Source: Ichthyophis bannanicus
Lineage: Eukaryota; Chordata; Amphibia; Gymnophiona; Ichthyophiidae
Assembly: GCA_033557465.1 (NCBI GenBank)
Contig: CM066031.1
Span: 1,670,780,800 to 1,670,844,799, forward strand
Direction of reading: 5' to 3'
Length of the DNA: 64,000 nt
Each line of letters starts with the position of its first letter. The first letter of the stretch is position 1. Below are positions 20,403 to 30,122 of the stretch, piece after piece. The translations under genes were made by a program, and so were the position numbers. Under the pieces are notes generated by a model. That model saw only the letters and a list, made by a program, of their open reading frames with translations, was not told the DNA's origin and did no database searches.

Positions 20403-20789
20403 GATGTAAAGCGCCTCTTGGGACAATACTTAAAGGTTTCGGAAGTCTTTCGCAAGTCAGACCGTCTATTCGTGGTGTTCGGAGGCATCTGAAAAGGGGA
20501 AGTGGCGGCGAAGGCTTCCTTTTCCAGGTGGATTAGAGAGTCTATTGCATCAACGTATCTGCTACAAGGCCGTGCGGTTACGACAGGCTTACGAGCTCAT
20601 TCTATCAGAGCGCGAGCGACTTTCTGGATGGATCACAGATTGGTTCTGCCAGAGGAAATCTGTAGGGCAGCCACTTGGTTGTCCCTTCATACTTTCCGTA
20701 GGCACTACCGCCTCAATGTGGCGGTGGCGAATGATGTCTGTCTCGGGTTGACAGTGTTACGAGGTGGCTGGAGAAGTCCCTCCTAATGA

Positions 20790-20895
20790 TTACTGCTCTG
20801 TTACATCCCAGAGGTGGAGGACTGAACTGGAGGAACGATAAGGAAAATTAAATTACACTTACCTGGTAATTGTTGAGTGATGACAGTTCAGCCTC
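20790..20895 (+). repeat. DIRS copy 2 internal complementary region
   Basis: It carries ggaggactgaactggaggaacg (left-end complement) joined to aattacacttacctggtaattg (right-end complement). The second part is the reverse complement of 21335-21374. The stretch 20896-21220 has no ORF of note. Confidence 0.83.
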
Positions 20896-21219
20896 ATTCC
20901 CACCCGGGGTGCTATCGTTGGCAGTGGATGGTCTGTTGGGAGAACGGATACCTGTTTATATGGGTAATGCTGACCTCATTTTGGTACAGGGGGTGTCCTA
21001 CTCTGAGTCTTTCTCTTTGTGCCTATTCATTCTTACTCTTTCTTCTTACTTATGCTGCCTACAGTGGGAGTTGGGGGGGGGTGTGGGAGGGGGTACAAGA
21101 AAGTGCTGCCTGGGGAAGAGGCAGGTTTACATAGTAATGGTTGAAGTTAAGTTAAAATTACAGTTCACATGTTAGCTACTTATTTGTTGCTCCTTTGAGT
21201 CTGCTTTGTCACTAGTTCA

Positions 21220-21374
21220 CTGGGGCTGATGGGAGAGACCAGCAGGCTATATCCAGTGATATCATGATTTTGACATGCCCATTCTCCAAGCTGCAGGAGG
21301 AGGTGCACAACCCAGAGGTGGAGGACTGAACTGTCGTCACTCAAGGAACTACAATTACCAGGTAAGTGTAATTT
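21220..21374 (+). repeat. DIRS copy 2 right inverted terminal repeat
   Basis: It closely matches the right end of DIRS copy 3 (29262-29423) and ends accaggtaagtgtaattt. Unique-looking intron sequence starts at about 21375. Confidence 0.82.
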
Positions 21375-21493
21375 CCATTTTATCAGAGCACCACAGATCA
21401 TTTATCATGATATTTCTGATTGTAGTAAATCAGGAAGCAGTATTCCTAGTGAAAAGTTCAATCAGATTTATAATGACTCTTTTTCTTTTCCAG

Positions 21494-21644
21494 GTTTTTA
21501 AGCTATGAGTTTTCAGGAAGTATCATCATTATTGACCTATGGAACAACAAAAACCTTTCAGATTCCCATTGATCATCTTGATTACAGCTTCATTGAAAAG
21601 TGTAGTGATGTTAAGCACTTGGAAAAGATTTTGAAGATATTGAG
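21494..21644 (+). CDS. SPAG1: SPAG1 first coding exon
   Basis: The exon is too short to stand out as a long ORF but has all the marks of a real one. It follows a pyrimidine tract and AG (ctctttttcttttccag), has 11 bases of 5' UTR, an ATG at 21505, 46 codons plus two bases, and a GT donor at 21645. The translation includes YGTTKTFQIPIDHLDYSFIE and KCSDVKHLEKILKILR. This matches the vertebrate SPAG1 N-terminus as I recall it (GTTKTFKIPIEHLDF..., IEKCSDVKHLEKIL). SPAG1 is a cytoplasmic TPR co-chaperone for axonemal dynein-arm assembly. The exon ends in phase 2 (AG|), as expected for the following Arg/Ser codon. I did not find the next exon in the remaining 42 kb. Confidence 0.88.
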
Positions 21645-21813
21645 GTAACTATTTCCGATTATTTTGTAATGCATTTATTACATAGTAAGATATTTATAAT
21701 TCTTCATAGCCCGTGATTACTAACTTACAAGTCAGGCCATCAAAACAGGGTCATATAGCTGGTTTAGTATGCCAATATGACACAGCAGCAGGAAGAGTAC
21801 TAGTGTACTTGTT
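21645..21813. other. SPAG1 intron start, no repeat recognised
   Basis: AT-rich single-copy-looking sequence directly after the exon donor. Nothing coding is seen. Confidence 0.6.
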
Positions 21814-22148
21814 GTTCTGCTTGAAAAGCTGGGGAAATGCAGGCACACTTTATTGTGAAGCCTACGGCTGATCCATCGTGTGGAACTCTCTCCTATCTTG
21901 CTGTTTTTCTTTTTTTGGCTACACTGAACATGCATGAGTGGTTTTGCGTCTCCTGCACTCTGCTTTCCTCTAGTTTTCTTTTTTCCATGATGCTGTCCTG
22001 ATGTGGCAAAGCTCTCTCCTCTCCTCACACTCTTGTTTTTTGTTTTAAACCTGACCTGCCGATATTTTTCCTTCAGCGTTACTGCTGCTACTATTTTTCA
22101 CTTCTGTTTTGAAGGAGTGTTTTTCTTTTTCCTCTTAAGAGTTTTGTG

Positions 22149-22726
22149 ATGCCAGAGCCCTCCACATCAGTGGTTTCACCACTCAAGAATACTAGCTCCA
22201 CTGGTACTCCTCCCTCTCCGGTTCCACTCAGGACACTGCTGGGGAAGAGATTACACACAAAAAGAAAGGGCTGCTCAGGGGAACAAGGCACACTGATGGC
22301 TGATGACCTTTCTGTTAAGGAGTGCACCTCCTCCCTAACCGATCCAGGAAGCCAAGTGGCACAGGAATCATGCCAGCAACCCAGCACAAAGTGCGCCAAG
22401 ACCAAACATATGACCGCTGCTCAATCAGTACAGGCTCATGTTGTAGTCCCATCAAAGGACTTTACTACACCAACCCAACTGTTTGGTACGTGTAATGGGG
22501 AACAGTTTTACCCAAGGATGTCTTTTAACCCTTACCGTCCCTCCCTTCAGAACTTTTATTGCCAACAACCCTCCTTTTCAGCCCCTGCTCCCTCACAGCA
22601 GAACTCCCTTCTGAATAGAAGTTCCTATGAGAGACCACAAATATTTTACAACAGTCCATGGCCTCCCTTGCCCATCCACTGCCTCCATTTTGGGCTCTAC
22701 AAATGCCACCCAGTCCAGCTCAAGTT
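22149..22726 (+). pseudogene. DIRS family 3 Gag, N-terminal part
   Basis: An open frame starting MPEPSTSVVSPLK, rich in Ser, Pro and Gln, with no confident domain. Its placement just inside the family-3 left repeat and its interruption by CR1-C copy 2 at 22727 suggest it is the Gag N-terminus. Later Gag pieces are at 46689-46900, 48531-48950 and 49826-50560. It has no homologous stretch in family 1 or 2 Gag that I can see, so the assignment is by position. Confidence 0.5.
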
Positions 22727-22905
22727 ATAAGAACATAAGATATGCCATACTGGTCAGACCAAGGTCCATCAAGCCCAGTATCTTGTATCTAACAGTAGCC
22801 AATTTAGGTCACAAGTACCTAGCAATTTCCCCAAAAGACTTAGGTTCCACAATGTTTGTACTGGGGCAAGCAGTGGCTATCCTGGGTCCCCTTAAATACT
22901 GGTTT

Positions 22906-23100
22906 CCTTGTCGTCCCTCCAGTCTAGTCCCGAACCTCTGGGTTTAGCACCTCCTCCAGCAGCTTTGGAGACTGAGAAACGTCATTCTTGTGATGACACT
23001 GGTAGAAATCCCACAGGGACCGCTTCCTGACTCCAGTTCTCTCAGTCTCCAAGCAGCTGGAGGGTGTTGAGCCTAGAGATCAGGGCTCACTGGAGGAACA
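22906..23100 (+). repeat. DIRS copy 4 left inverted terminal repeat
   Basis: Reverse complement of 37700-37815, for example the tract aacctctgggtttagcacctcctccagcagc paired with the right end at 37760-37800. A second, partly degenerate sub-repeat (tctcagtctccaagcagctgg) follows at 23041. Confidence 0.8.
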
Positions 23101-23490
23101 ACTAAGGAAAGATTTAGTGTGATTTTAGAAGAAATGGTGCTATAGTGAACTAGAAAAAGGCTTGTTCCTTATCATTCCTCGAGTTCAGTCCTCTACCTTT
23201 GGGTTGTCAACCTCCTCCTGCAGCTTTGGAGACTGGCACGTCAGGATCATGGTATCACTGCATATAGCCTGCTGCACTCTCTCCTCAGATCCAGTGTGAC
23301 CAGTCTCCATGCAGCAGGAGGACGTTGTGAGCCTTGACAGGGGATCAGATAAGGAGCTTGTAGTATAAATATAGTGTAGTTGGGAATCCTTTGCTGATTT
23401 GGTAAATTTTGGGTACTATCTTTAAAAAAAAAAAAACCAACAGAGAAAGGCCTTCTTGCTTCCTACCTGTCTTATAGAGCGCTGATAGTA

Positions 23491-23499
23491 TATAAAAGG
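23491..23499 (+). promoter_or_regulatory. Candidate TATA box of DIRS copy 3
   Basis: tataaaagg lies 700 bases upstream of the gag ATG, inside the left end of the element. The following 500 bases are G+C-rich with no long ORF, as expected for a leader. Promoter activity is inferred. Confidence 0.4.
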
Positions 23500-24198
23500 A
23501 GTTGAGCACTGTTGGTGATTTTGCCGGGAGCCGGGAGATCTCTCCCCGCTGACTCTATGGGGGAGAGCCCTTCTGCAGCTGCGATCATCTCCCCGAGCCG
23601 CGGAGACTACATAGACGCAGCTTCGGGGCTCCGGCTAGGCAGCTGAGCACAGCAGAGCGGTTTCCTTTCCAGCGTGCCGCTGTTTGGTCCGGTGCTTAAG
23701 AGTGCATCGGACGATCGGAACAGGCCTGGCCGGTAAGCATCCCACCGGTTATAGGCTGTTCTCGCAGGGGGGGGGAGGCTTAGCCAGGCTCCGGGGTATT
23801 TTGGTGCCTTTTCTCTCCTCCCGGTCTGTCGGCGGCCATTTTATGCTACCGTGTGGCTGCCTGATGCGATGAATTCCCACGGGCTGTGCAGCAGTAGATT
23901 CTTTTTGCAGTTTGTGGCTTTCTTTATTTTCTTTGTTTTTTGTTGTTTTCTGTTCCTTTCTCTCCTTACTCACGTTTCAGGTTAATTTTTTGTTTTTCTT
24001 GCGTCGTGGCCGCTAAGGGGGGGGGAGGGGTCTCCTCTGGCGGCTTCGGTGGCAAGGGGGCTGCACAGCCGGAAAGTTTCTTGGCATTCAGGATTGTAAG
24101 GGGTGCTGAGTAAAAAAAAAATAAAAAAAAAATGGAAAAACAGAAACAAGAACTTATTAATACCATTAGCTCCTTGATTTGGTGTGTTTGCCTTCCTC

Positions 24199-25689
24199 AT
24201 GGCGGCTCGACCACAGTGCATTGTCTGTGGCACCCGTAGGGGCATGGTGGCCGATTTGGGTGTGTGCTGCGGCTGTGCTACTCTGTCTTCTTCGGTGGAG
24301 CAGCAGATGGAGATTAAAGAAGCTCCAGAGGCGCAGGTGGCGACACCTGAAGCGGCAGCAGAGTCTCTGCAGCCTTCAGGGCAAGGACCCACGGTGGAGG
24401 TCGCAGCGGGACCCTCTGGGGTCCTGTCAGCGGAACAGTCAATGGCGCTTGGCGATTTTTGTCCTGATTTCATTCTATTGATGCATCAGGCTTTTTGTTT
24501 GCGGCGTCAAGGTAAGGTACCGGGAGCTTTGCCGCTTTCCGTCCCCGCTCAGCAGATGGAGGGGCCGGACGGGGTAAGTGAAGCACCGTCAGCGCCTAAG
24601 AGAGCGCGGGCCCAAGCTGCGTCCTCTGCGGAAAGCGATTGGACGGAAGGCAAGGATCTGGACTGGGAGCGCGAAGAGGGCGCACAGGATCTAGAGGAAG
24701 GGGAGATCCTAGAACCTGAAGATCAGGCTAAGATCATTAGGGTTTTTCATAGAGAGGAGCTTACGGTGTTGATCACAGAATCAATGCAGATGTTGAATCT
24801 CGCTACCCCGACGCCCGCGGAGGAGGAGATTGAGGATCCGGTTATTCAAGCGGTTCGACAGCCTCAGGTAGCCTTTCCGTTGCATAGAGTAGTTGACAGA
24901 ATGATACAAGAGGAATGGGACCAACCGGAAACGGGGCTCAGGGGGATACGGACTATGAATCGACTGTATCCTCTGGTTGATAAGGATAAGGAGCAGTTCC
25001 GAGCTCCGCGGGTGGACGCCGTGGTGTCGGCGGTTACTAAGAAGACCACCATTCCGGTGGAAGGCAGTGCTGCCTTGAAAGATGCTCAGGACCGTAAGGT
25101 GGATGGTTTGCTGAAGCAGACCTTTGAGACGGATTCGATTTCTTTGTAAGCTTCCATCTGTGGAGCTTGGGTGGCTCGAGCGTGCTTGCGCTGGGTCCAG
25201 CGGCTGCGCCACTCTCTGCACCTGGATCTCGAGGAGCTCAAGGAGCTGGGGCGCCTGGAGTCTGGAGCGGCCTATCTAGCAGACGTTCATTATGATCTGA
25301 TCAGAGCCCTTGCGAATAGCACGGCTTCCGTGGTGGCTGCTCGCAGGTCAGTGTGGTTGCGAAATTGGGCGGCGGACGGTTCTTCTAAGTCCCGGCTCAG
25401 TAAGCTCCCATTTAAAGGAAAGTTGCTGTTTGGCGAAGACCTCGATAAGTTGGTGAAGGACCTCGGGGAGTCCAAGGGTGGTAGGCTTCCTGAGGATAAG
25501 CTGAAGCAGGGAAAGTCCAGCCTGGGCATCCGGGGCCAGTTTCGAGACTTCAGGAGATTTTGGGGATCACAGTTCGGTGGTTTACAAAGGGGTCGTTTTC
25601 AGTCGCAGGCCCAGGGGTTTCAGGGGTTTCGAGGAGCGAATAGAGGTTTCTCCTCAAGCCCCGCTTCAGCAGCTCGTAAGTCACAATGA
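24199..25689 (+). pseudogene. DIRS family 1 Gag (copy 3), one nonsense codon
   Basis: Starts MAARPQCIVCGTRRG with a C-x2-C-x11-C-x2-C zinc-ribbon-like N-terminus (QCIVCG...GVCCGC). An acidic middle (EREEGAQDLEEGEILEPEDQ) is followed by a helical core (VVDRMIQEEWDQPE; VDAVVSAVTKKTTIPVEG). A single TAA at 25147-25149 stands where copy 4 has Gln (CAA). The same frame then continues to a TGA at 25687 through LGRLESGAAYLADVHYDL and LPFKGKLLFGEDLDKLVKDL. Downstream, an Arg/Gly/Phe-rich tail could bind nucleic acid. The stop is two bases ahead of the first pol ATG (25691). Confidence 0.82.
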
Positions 25690-25690
25690 G

Positions 25691-27593
25691 ATGAGGCGAG
25701 TCCTGGCGGAAGGTGCTTCCATTGGAGGGTGGCTTCGGGAGTTTCTTTCTGCTAGGACCCACATCACTTCCAACCAATGGGTGTTGGAAGTAATTCGTCA
25801 GGAATACGCACTGGAATTTGCTCGTCCCCTGCGAGACTTCTTCGTCATGTCCCCTTGCAGGGGTCCGAAGAAGACTCTAGCGAGTCGCAATTCTTTGGAA
25901 CGACTTCTGCAGTTGGGGGCAGTCATGGAGGTGCCGAAAGCGGAGTACGGAGTGGGTTGGTACTCCATTTATTTCGTGGTGCCCAAGAAGGGCGGAGCTT
26001 TGCGGCCCATTTTAGATCTCAAAGGCGTAAACAGTTGCCTACGAGTACCGCACTTCCGGATGGAAACCTTGCGGTCCGTCATTGTAGCGGTGCATCAGGG
26101 AGAGTTTTTGACGTCCCTGGATCTTACGGAAGCGTACTTGCACATTCCCATCCGAGCAGCTCATCAAAGGTGGCTAAGGTTCGCCTTTCTTTGGGGGCAC
26201 TATCAGTTCCAAGCCTTGCCCTTCGGTCTAGCCACGGCGCTGCGTACCTTCACCAAGATTATGGTGGTGGTGGCAGCGGCCTTGCGCAAAGAAAGGATTT
26301 TAGTTCACCCGTACCTCGACAACTGGTTAATTCGAGCCAAGATGGAGGCGGAGAGCACCCAGGTGACGGGCAGAGTAGTAGAGTTCTTGCAGAGTCTTGG
26401 TTGGGTGGTCAATCTGGCCAAAAGCCATTTGCGACCCTCTCAGGACCTCGAATATTTGGGGGTCCGGTTCGACACGAAGAAGGGTCAGGTGTTTTTGCCA
26501 CACAGGAGAGCTCTAGCGCTTCGGGGTCTGGTGCGCAAGTTCAGAGCCACTCCAGCTCCGTCGGCATGGGATTACCTTCGATTGCTGGGAACGATGGTGG
26601 CGACTCTGGAGGCCGTGCCGTGGGCCAAAGTGCATATGCGACCTCTGCAGAGAGCCCTACTACGTCACTGGTCGCATCAGTCCGATCCTTTGAGCAAGCG
26701 GCTTCCCTGCCCGTTACAGGTGAGGCAGTCCCTTCGGTGGTGGCTGCTTCCATCGTCGCTATCGGCCGGCATGCCACTGGAACAGCCGGAGTGGATTCCA
26801 TTGCTAACGGACGCCAGCCTGGCGGGCTGGGGAGCCCACTGCCAGCACAGGTTTGCACAGGGGCTTTGGTCGCCTCTGGAGGCTTCATGGTCGATAAATC
26901 ATCTGGAACTTCGAGCAGTCTCCCGGGCGCTCCAAGCGTTCGAGGAGGCGGTGGTCAGTCGGGCAGTCCGCGTCCTATCCGACAACTCGGCAACAGTTGC
27001 CTACATCAATCGCCAGGGCGGCACCGGGAGTGCAGCCATGGAAGAAGAGGCAGACCGGTTGTTCGCTTGGGTAGAGAGTTGATTGACGGCGATCTCGGCG
27101 GTGCACATAGCAGGAAAGGACAATGTAACGGCCGACTACCTCAGCAGGGTTCGAGTAGATGCAGGAGAATGGGAGCTGCATCCCGACGTCTTCGCTCAAA
27201 TAGTGCGTCGGTGGGGGACGCCAGTGATGGATTTGATGGCAACTTTTCAGTCAGCAAAAGCCAACCAGTTCTTCAGAAGGAGGCGAGAAAGGATATCGGA
27301 GGGAATAGACGCACTGTTGCATCAGTGGCCGTCCTCGGAACTCCTGTGTGTTTTTTCCTCCGTGGGCCTTGATCGGCCAAGTCATTCAGCGGATCAAGGC
27401 TCATCCAGGCAGGGTGCTTCTGGTAGCACCCGACTGGCTGAGACATCCGTGGTACACAGACTTGGTGTGGCTGCTGGACGGGGAGCCTTGGCGGCTGCCA
27501 GTGCGAGCAGAGCTGTTGCTGCAGGGGCCTCTCTTCATGCCCTACGTGGATCGATTCTCGCTTACGGTCTGGCCATTGAAAGGGCCAGGCTAA
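25691..27593 (+). pseudogene. DIRS family 1 pol (copy 3): RT, RNase H, methylase-like
   Basis: The first ATG (25691) comes right after the gag stop, suggesting reinitiation. RT: GGALRPILDLKGVNSCL, TSLDLTEAYLHIPI, FQALPFGLATALRTFTK, HPYLDNWLI. The catalytic LDD reads LDN here, a predicted loss. RNase H: LLTDASLAGWGAHC, HLELRAVSRALQAF, LSDNSATVAYINRQ, TADYLSRVRV. A TGA at 27080-27082 replaces the Arg codon seen in copy 2. A shift near 27350 separates the methylase-like end (FPPWALIGQVIQ; LLVAPDWLRHPWYTDL), which stops at 27593. Confidence 0.87.
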
Positions 27594-28616
27594 GGAAGAA
27601 AGGCTATTTGGCGTCGGTCGTAGCTATGTTACTTAAAGCAAGGAAACAGTCAACTTCTTTGGCGTACGTGCGAATATGGCGTATATTTGAAGATTGGTGT
27701 TCGAGGCATCAGATTCGGGCGTCTAAGGTTTCCATTCCGTCTATATTGTGTTTTCTTCAGGACGGCTTTGAGAAAGGTCTTGCAGCCAGTTCCTTGCGCG
27801 TTCAAGTGGCGGCTCTTTCCTGTTATCGGGGAAAGATTCAGGGGGTTGCCCTAGGGGCTCATGCTGATGTGTTGAGGGTTTCTCAAGGCGGTTTCTAGGT
27901 TGCGGCCGTCGCGTAGGGTGCTGATTCCGCCTTGGGACCTCAATCTGGTTTTAACGGCATTAACCAGACTGCCCTTTGAGCCGTTGCTCCAGGCTTCGTT
28001 GAAGGACCTGATGTTAAAGACGGTCTTTCTGGTAGCTATTTGTTCAGCTAGGCGCATTTCGGAACTACAAGCCTTGTCTTGTAGGGAACCATTTTTGTCT
28101 TTCTCTAGGGAAAAGGTAGTTTTATGTCCGGTTCCATCCTTTTTGCCTAAGGTGGTGTCGCCTTTTCACTTAAGGCAGTCGGTTTCCTTGCCAGTGCTCG
28201 GTTCGTTAGAGGGAGGCGACCCGGACCGCAATTTGCGCCGTTTGGATGTAAAACGGGTGCTGCGGCGTTACTTGAAGGTTACGGAGCCTTTTTGCAAGTC
28301 AGACCGGCTTTTCGTGTTGTTTGGAGGCATGCGCAAAGGGGAGGCGGCAGCTAAAGCTTCCATTGCCAGGTGGATTCAAGAGGCGATTGCTTCAGCCTTT
28401 CTTCTTCAAGGTCGATCGGTGCCCGCAGGTCTGCGAGCTCATTCCACCAGAGCGCAAGCCTCTTCCTGGGCGGAACACAGTTTGGTCCCGCCGGGAGAAA
28501 TTTGTAGGGCAGCGACTTGGTCGTTGCTACATACTTTTAGTAGGCATTACCGTCTTGACGTGGCAGCGGCTGATGATGCTTGTTTCGGATCGGCCGTGTT
28601 ACGGGCCGGCTGCTAA
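27545..28616 (+). pseudogene. DIRS family 1 tyrosine recombinase (copy 3), one frameshift
   Basis: The frame overlaps the pol stop, starting near GSILAYGLAIERARLRKKGY. It runs to 27898, where a one-base shift leads into 27900-28616. Catalytic residues are all present: CSARRISELQALSCREP, LRAHSTRAQASSWAEH and HTFSRHYRLDVAAADDACFG. Between them SFLPKVVSPFHLRQ matches other copies. With a single indel this is the best-preserved family-1 recombinase active site in the window. Confidence 0.88.
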
Positions 28617-28619
28617 GGG

Positions 28620-28720
28620 GCCCTCCCAATGACTGAACTGGAGGAACGATAAGGAAATGATAATTACACTTACCTGGTAATTGTAGTTCCTTGAGTGACG
28701 ACAGTTCAGTCCTCCATCCC
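28620..28720 (+). repeat. DIRS copy 3 internal complementary region
   Basis: gactgaactggaggaacgataaggaa joins aattacacttacctggtaattgtag, the complements of the left and right ends respectively. It begins directly after the recombinase. The stretch 28721-28940 has no gene. Confidence 0.85.
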
Positions 28721-28940
28721 ACCCGGAATTTTTTCAGTCGGAGTTCATAATGGTTAGCAGGAAGAGGTGGACTGCAGGTGAGTCTGTTTGTTTCATTTCT
28801 TTTATTTTCTTTCGTTTTATATGCCATGTGGCAGTGAAGGGCGTAAGAAAGCCTTGCCTGAATGGTGCAATAGTACTGGTGATAGTTTAGTCTAGTTTAG
28901 GTTACGGTGGCGATTCCAGCTACTAATTTGTTGCTCCTTT

Positions 28941-29233
28941 ATTTATTTATTTACATTCTCTTATATACCGCGCTATTTTGCATCAGTGCGGTTTACATTG
29001 AACAAACTGAAATTACATTGAACAGGGCATTATAACTTGGAGATAACTATTTTATAGGGAACATGGGCTATGGAGGGTTAAGTGGCTTTCCCAAGACCAC
29101 AAGGAGCACCTGTGGGACTAGAAACCCCAATCCTTCCGGCCCAAGGTTGCTGTCCTCTAGTGGGATTTGAACCCCCGACCTTCCAGCCTGAAATACCTTG
29201 CCCCAACCACTAGGCCACTCCTCCACTCCACAC
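28941..29233 (-). mobile_element. tRNA-derived SINE with L2-type tail
   Basis: On the minus strand the head reads ggagtggcctagtggttgg (A-box-like), followed by ggttcaaatcccac (B box), an unrelated body and a 3' end with accgcactgatgc...atagcgcggtatataag plus (AAAT)n. The last part is the same tail as the L2 LINE at 44430-44512. It is flanked by 7-base CTCCTTT duplications (28934-28940, 29234-29240). It is a SINE, not a working tRNA gene. Confidence 0.9.
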
Positions 29234-29240
29234 CTCCTTT

Positions 29241-29423
29241 GAGTCTGCTTTGTTAATAGTTCACACTGGATTTGAGGAGAGAGTGCAGCAGGCTATATGC
29301 AGTGATGTCATGATTCTGACGTGCCAGTCTCCAAAGCTGTAGGAGGAGGTTGACAACCCAGAGGTAGAGGACTGAACTGTCGTCACTCAAGGAACTACAA
29401 TTACCAGGTAAGTGTAATTATCA
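29241..29423 (+). repeat. DIRS copy 3 right inverted terminal repeat
   Basis: Reverse complement of 23165-23330 (for example, gagagagtgcagcaggctatatgcagtgat pairs with 23265-23295). It ends accaggtaagtgtaattatca. DIRS copy 4 leader follows (29424-30122) with no long ORF. Confidence 0.87.
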
Positions 29424-30122
29424 TTTAACTGGTAGAGTGAGAGCTGTGCTGAGGTGTGCCCTGCCCCTCCACCCCCCGATCTTCTCTCTCCCTCCTTATT
29501 GTGTTTAACGGAGCGGAGGAGAAGACAGAGCAAGAGGCTGCTCGGGGAAAGGTCTTTAAGGGGACAGCAGACTCCCAAACCCACAGTTTGGGTGAGGAGT
29601 CGGCAGCGGAAACTACGGAGCAGAGAGAAGCTCTTTTACCTCAAGCACGCTGACAGGCAAAAAGGAAGGACACAGCTTCTCTGCATAGCTGTTCCTTAAC
29701 CCGACACTGAAGCCGCTTTTTTTCAGCTGAGTGCGGGTAGGGCGGCAGGTAACAGCCTCGAGAGAGTTTTTGATTGAGGTAAGAGGTCCCGAAGCGACCG
29801 TTTGGACTAGGGTGTGTGCACCACGGGGATTGTGTGTGCCACGGCGTTGCAGGCTGCGCCGCGTGGCAGAAGCGCGGGAAGGCAGGAGGATGCGGTAATC
29901 TGTGTAGGCAGTTCATTTTGGCCTTGGGGGCCCTCATTTTTTGACGGGATACATTTATTTTGATTGGGGTGACTCAGGGTTGGCTCCTGATACACTTTTT
30001 TTAAAGGTATTTTAAATTTATTGCTGTTTCTCTCTGCGGGATCTACAGTGCTTCACTTGGGGAAAGTAACTGTGGGTTCAGGGCACTCAGCTATAATTAA
30101 GGGTTGGGTGGCAATAGAAAGG

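Larger units (their letters stand above)
8881..20786 (+). pseudogene. DIRS copy 2 tyrosine recombinase split by two LINE insertions
   Basis: Three exon-like pieces belong together: 8881-8984 (IERARLKRESYSATVIATLLRARKQ), 12113-12687 (SFLQAGFVKGL; VFLVAICSVRCISELQALSC; FFLPKVVSSFHLNQ) and 20403-20786 (SDRLFVVFGG; LRAHSIRARATFWMD; HTFRRHYRLNV). The catalytic His-x-x-Arg and Tyr remain in the last piece. A GATGTA duplication at 12682-12687 and 20403-20408 marks the second LINE insertion. Frame shifts near 12270 and a stop at about 20490 add damage. Confidence 0.85.
7263..21374 (+). mobile_element. DIRS element copy 2 (family 1b), host of copy 1, two CR1s and a family-2 DIRS
   Basis: The left part lies outside the window. 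The visible segments are RT to methylase (7263-8880), recombinase pieces (8881-8984, 12113-12687, 20403-20786), internal complementary region (about 20790-20895) and right terminal repeat (about 21220-21374). All intervening DNA is younger insertions. The first visible codons correspond to the FVVPKKGGALRPILDL part of other DIRS RTs, so copy 1 entered in mid-RT. Confidence 0.87.
23165..29423 (+). mobile_element. DIRS element copy 3 (family 1b), near-complete
   Basis: The left repeat 23165-23330 and right repeat 29241-29423 are inverted copies of each other. They enclose promoter-like DNA, gag, pol, recombinase and the internal complementary region. It lies inside the 5' leader of DIRS copy 4, whose gag starts after it at 30123. 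A SINE (28941-29233) interrupts its 3' region. Only about four lesions affect its three genes. Confidence 0.88.

Noticed and set aside
25777..27372. A 531-codon frame over the DIRS copy 3 RT
   Set aside because: It lies out of phase with the motif-bearing RT/RNase H frame and shows Gly/Ser-rich shadow composition with no motif.
29158..29233. Possible tRNA gene (A and B box-like motifs)
   Set aside because: It is the head of a SINE with target duplications and an L2 tail; no clean cloverleaf with an acceptor stem is visible.
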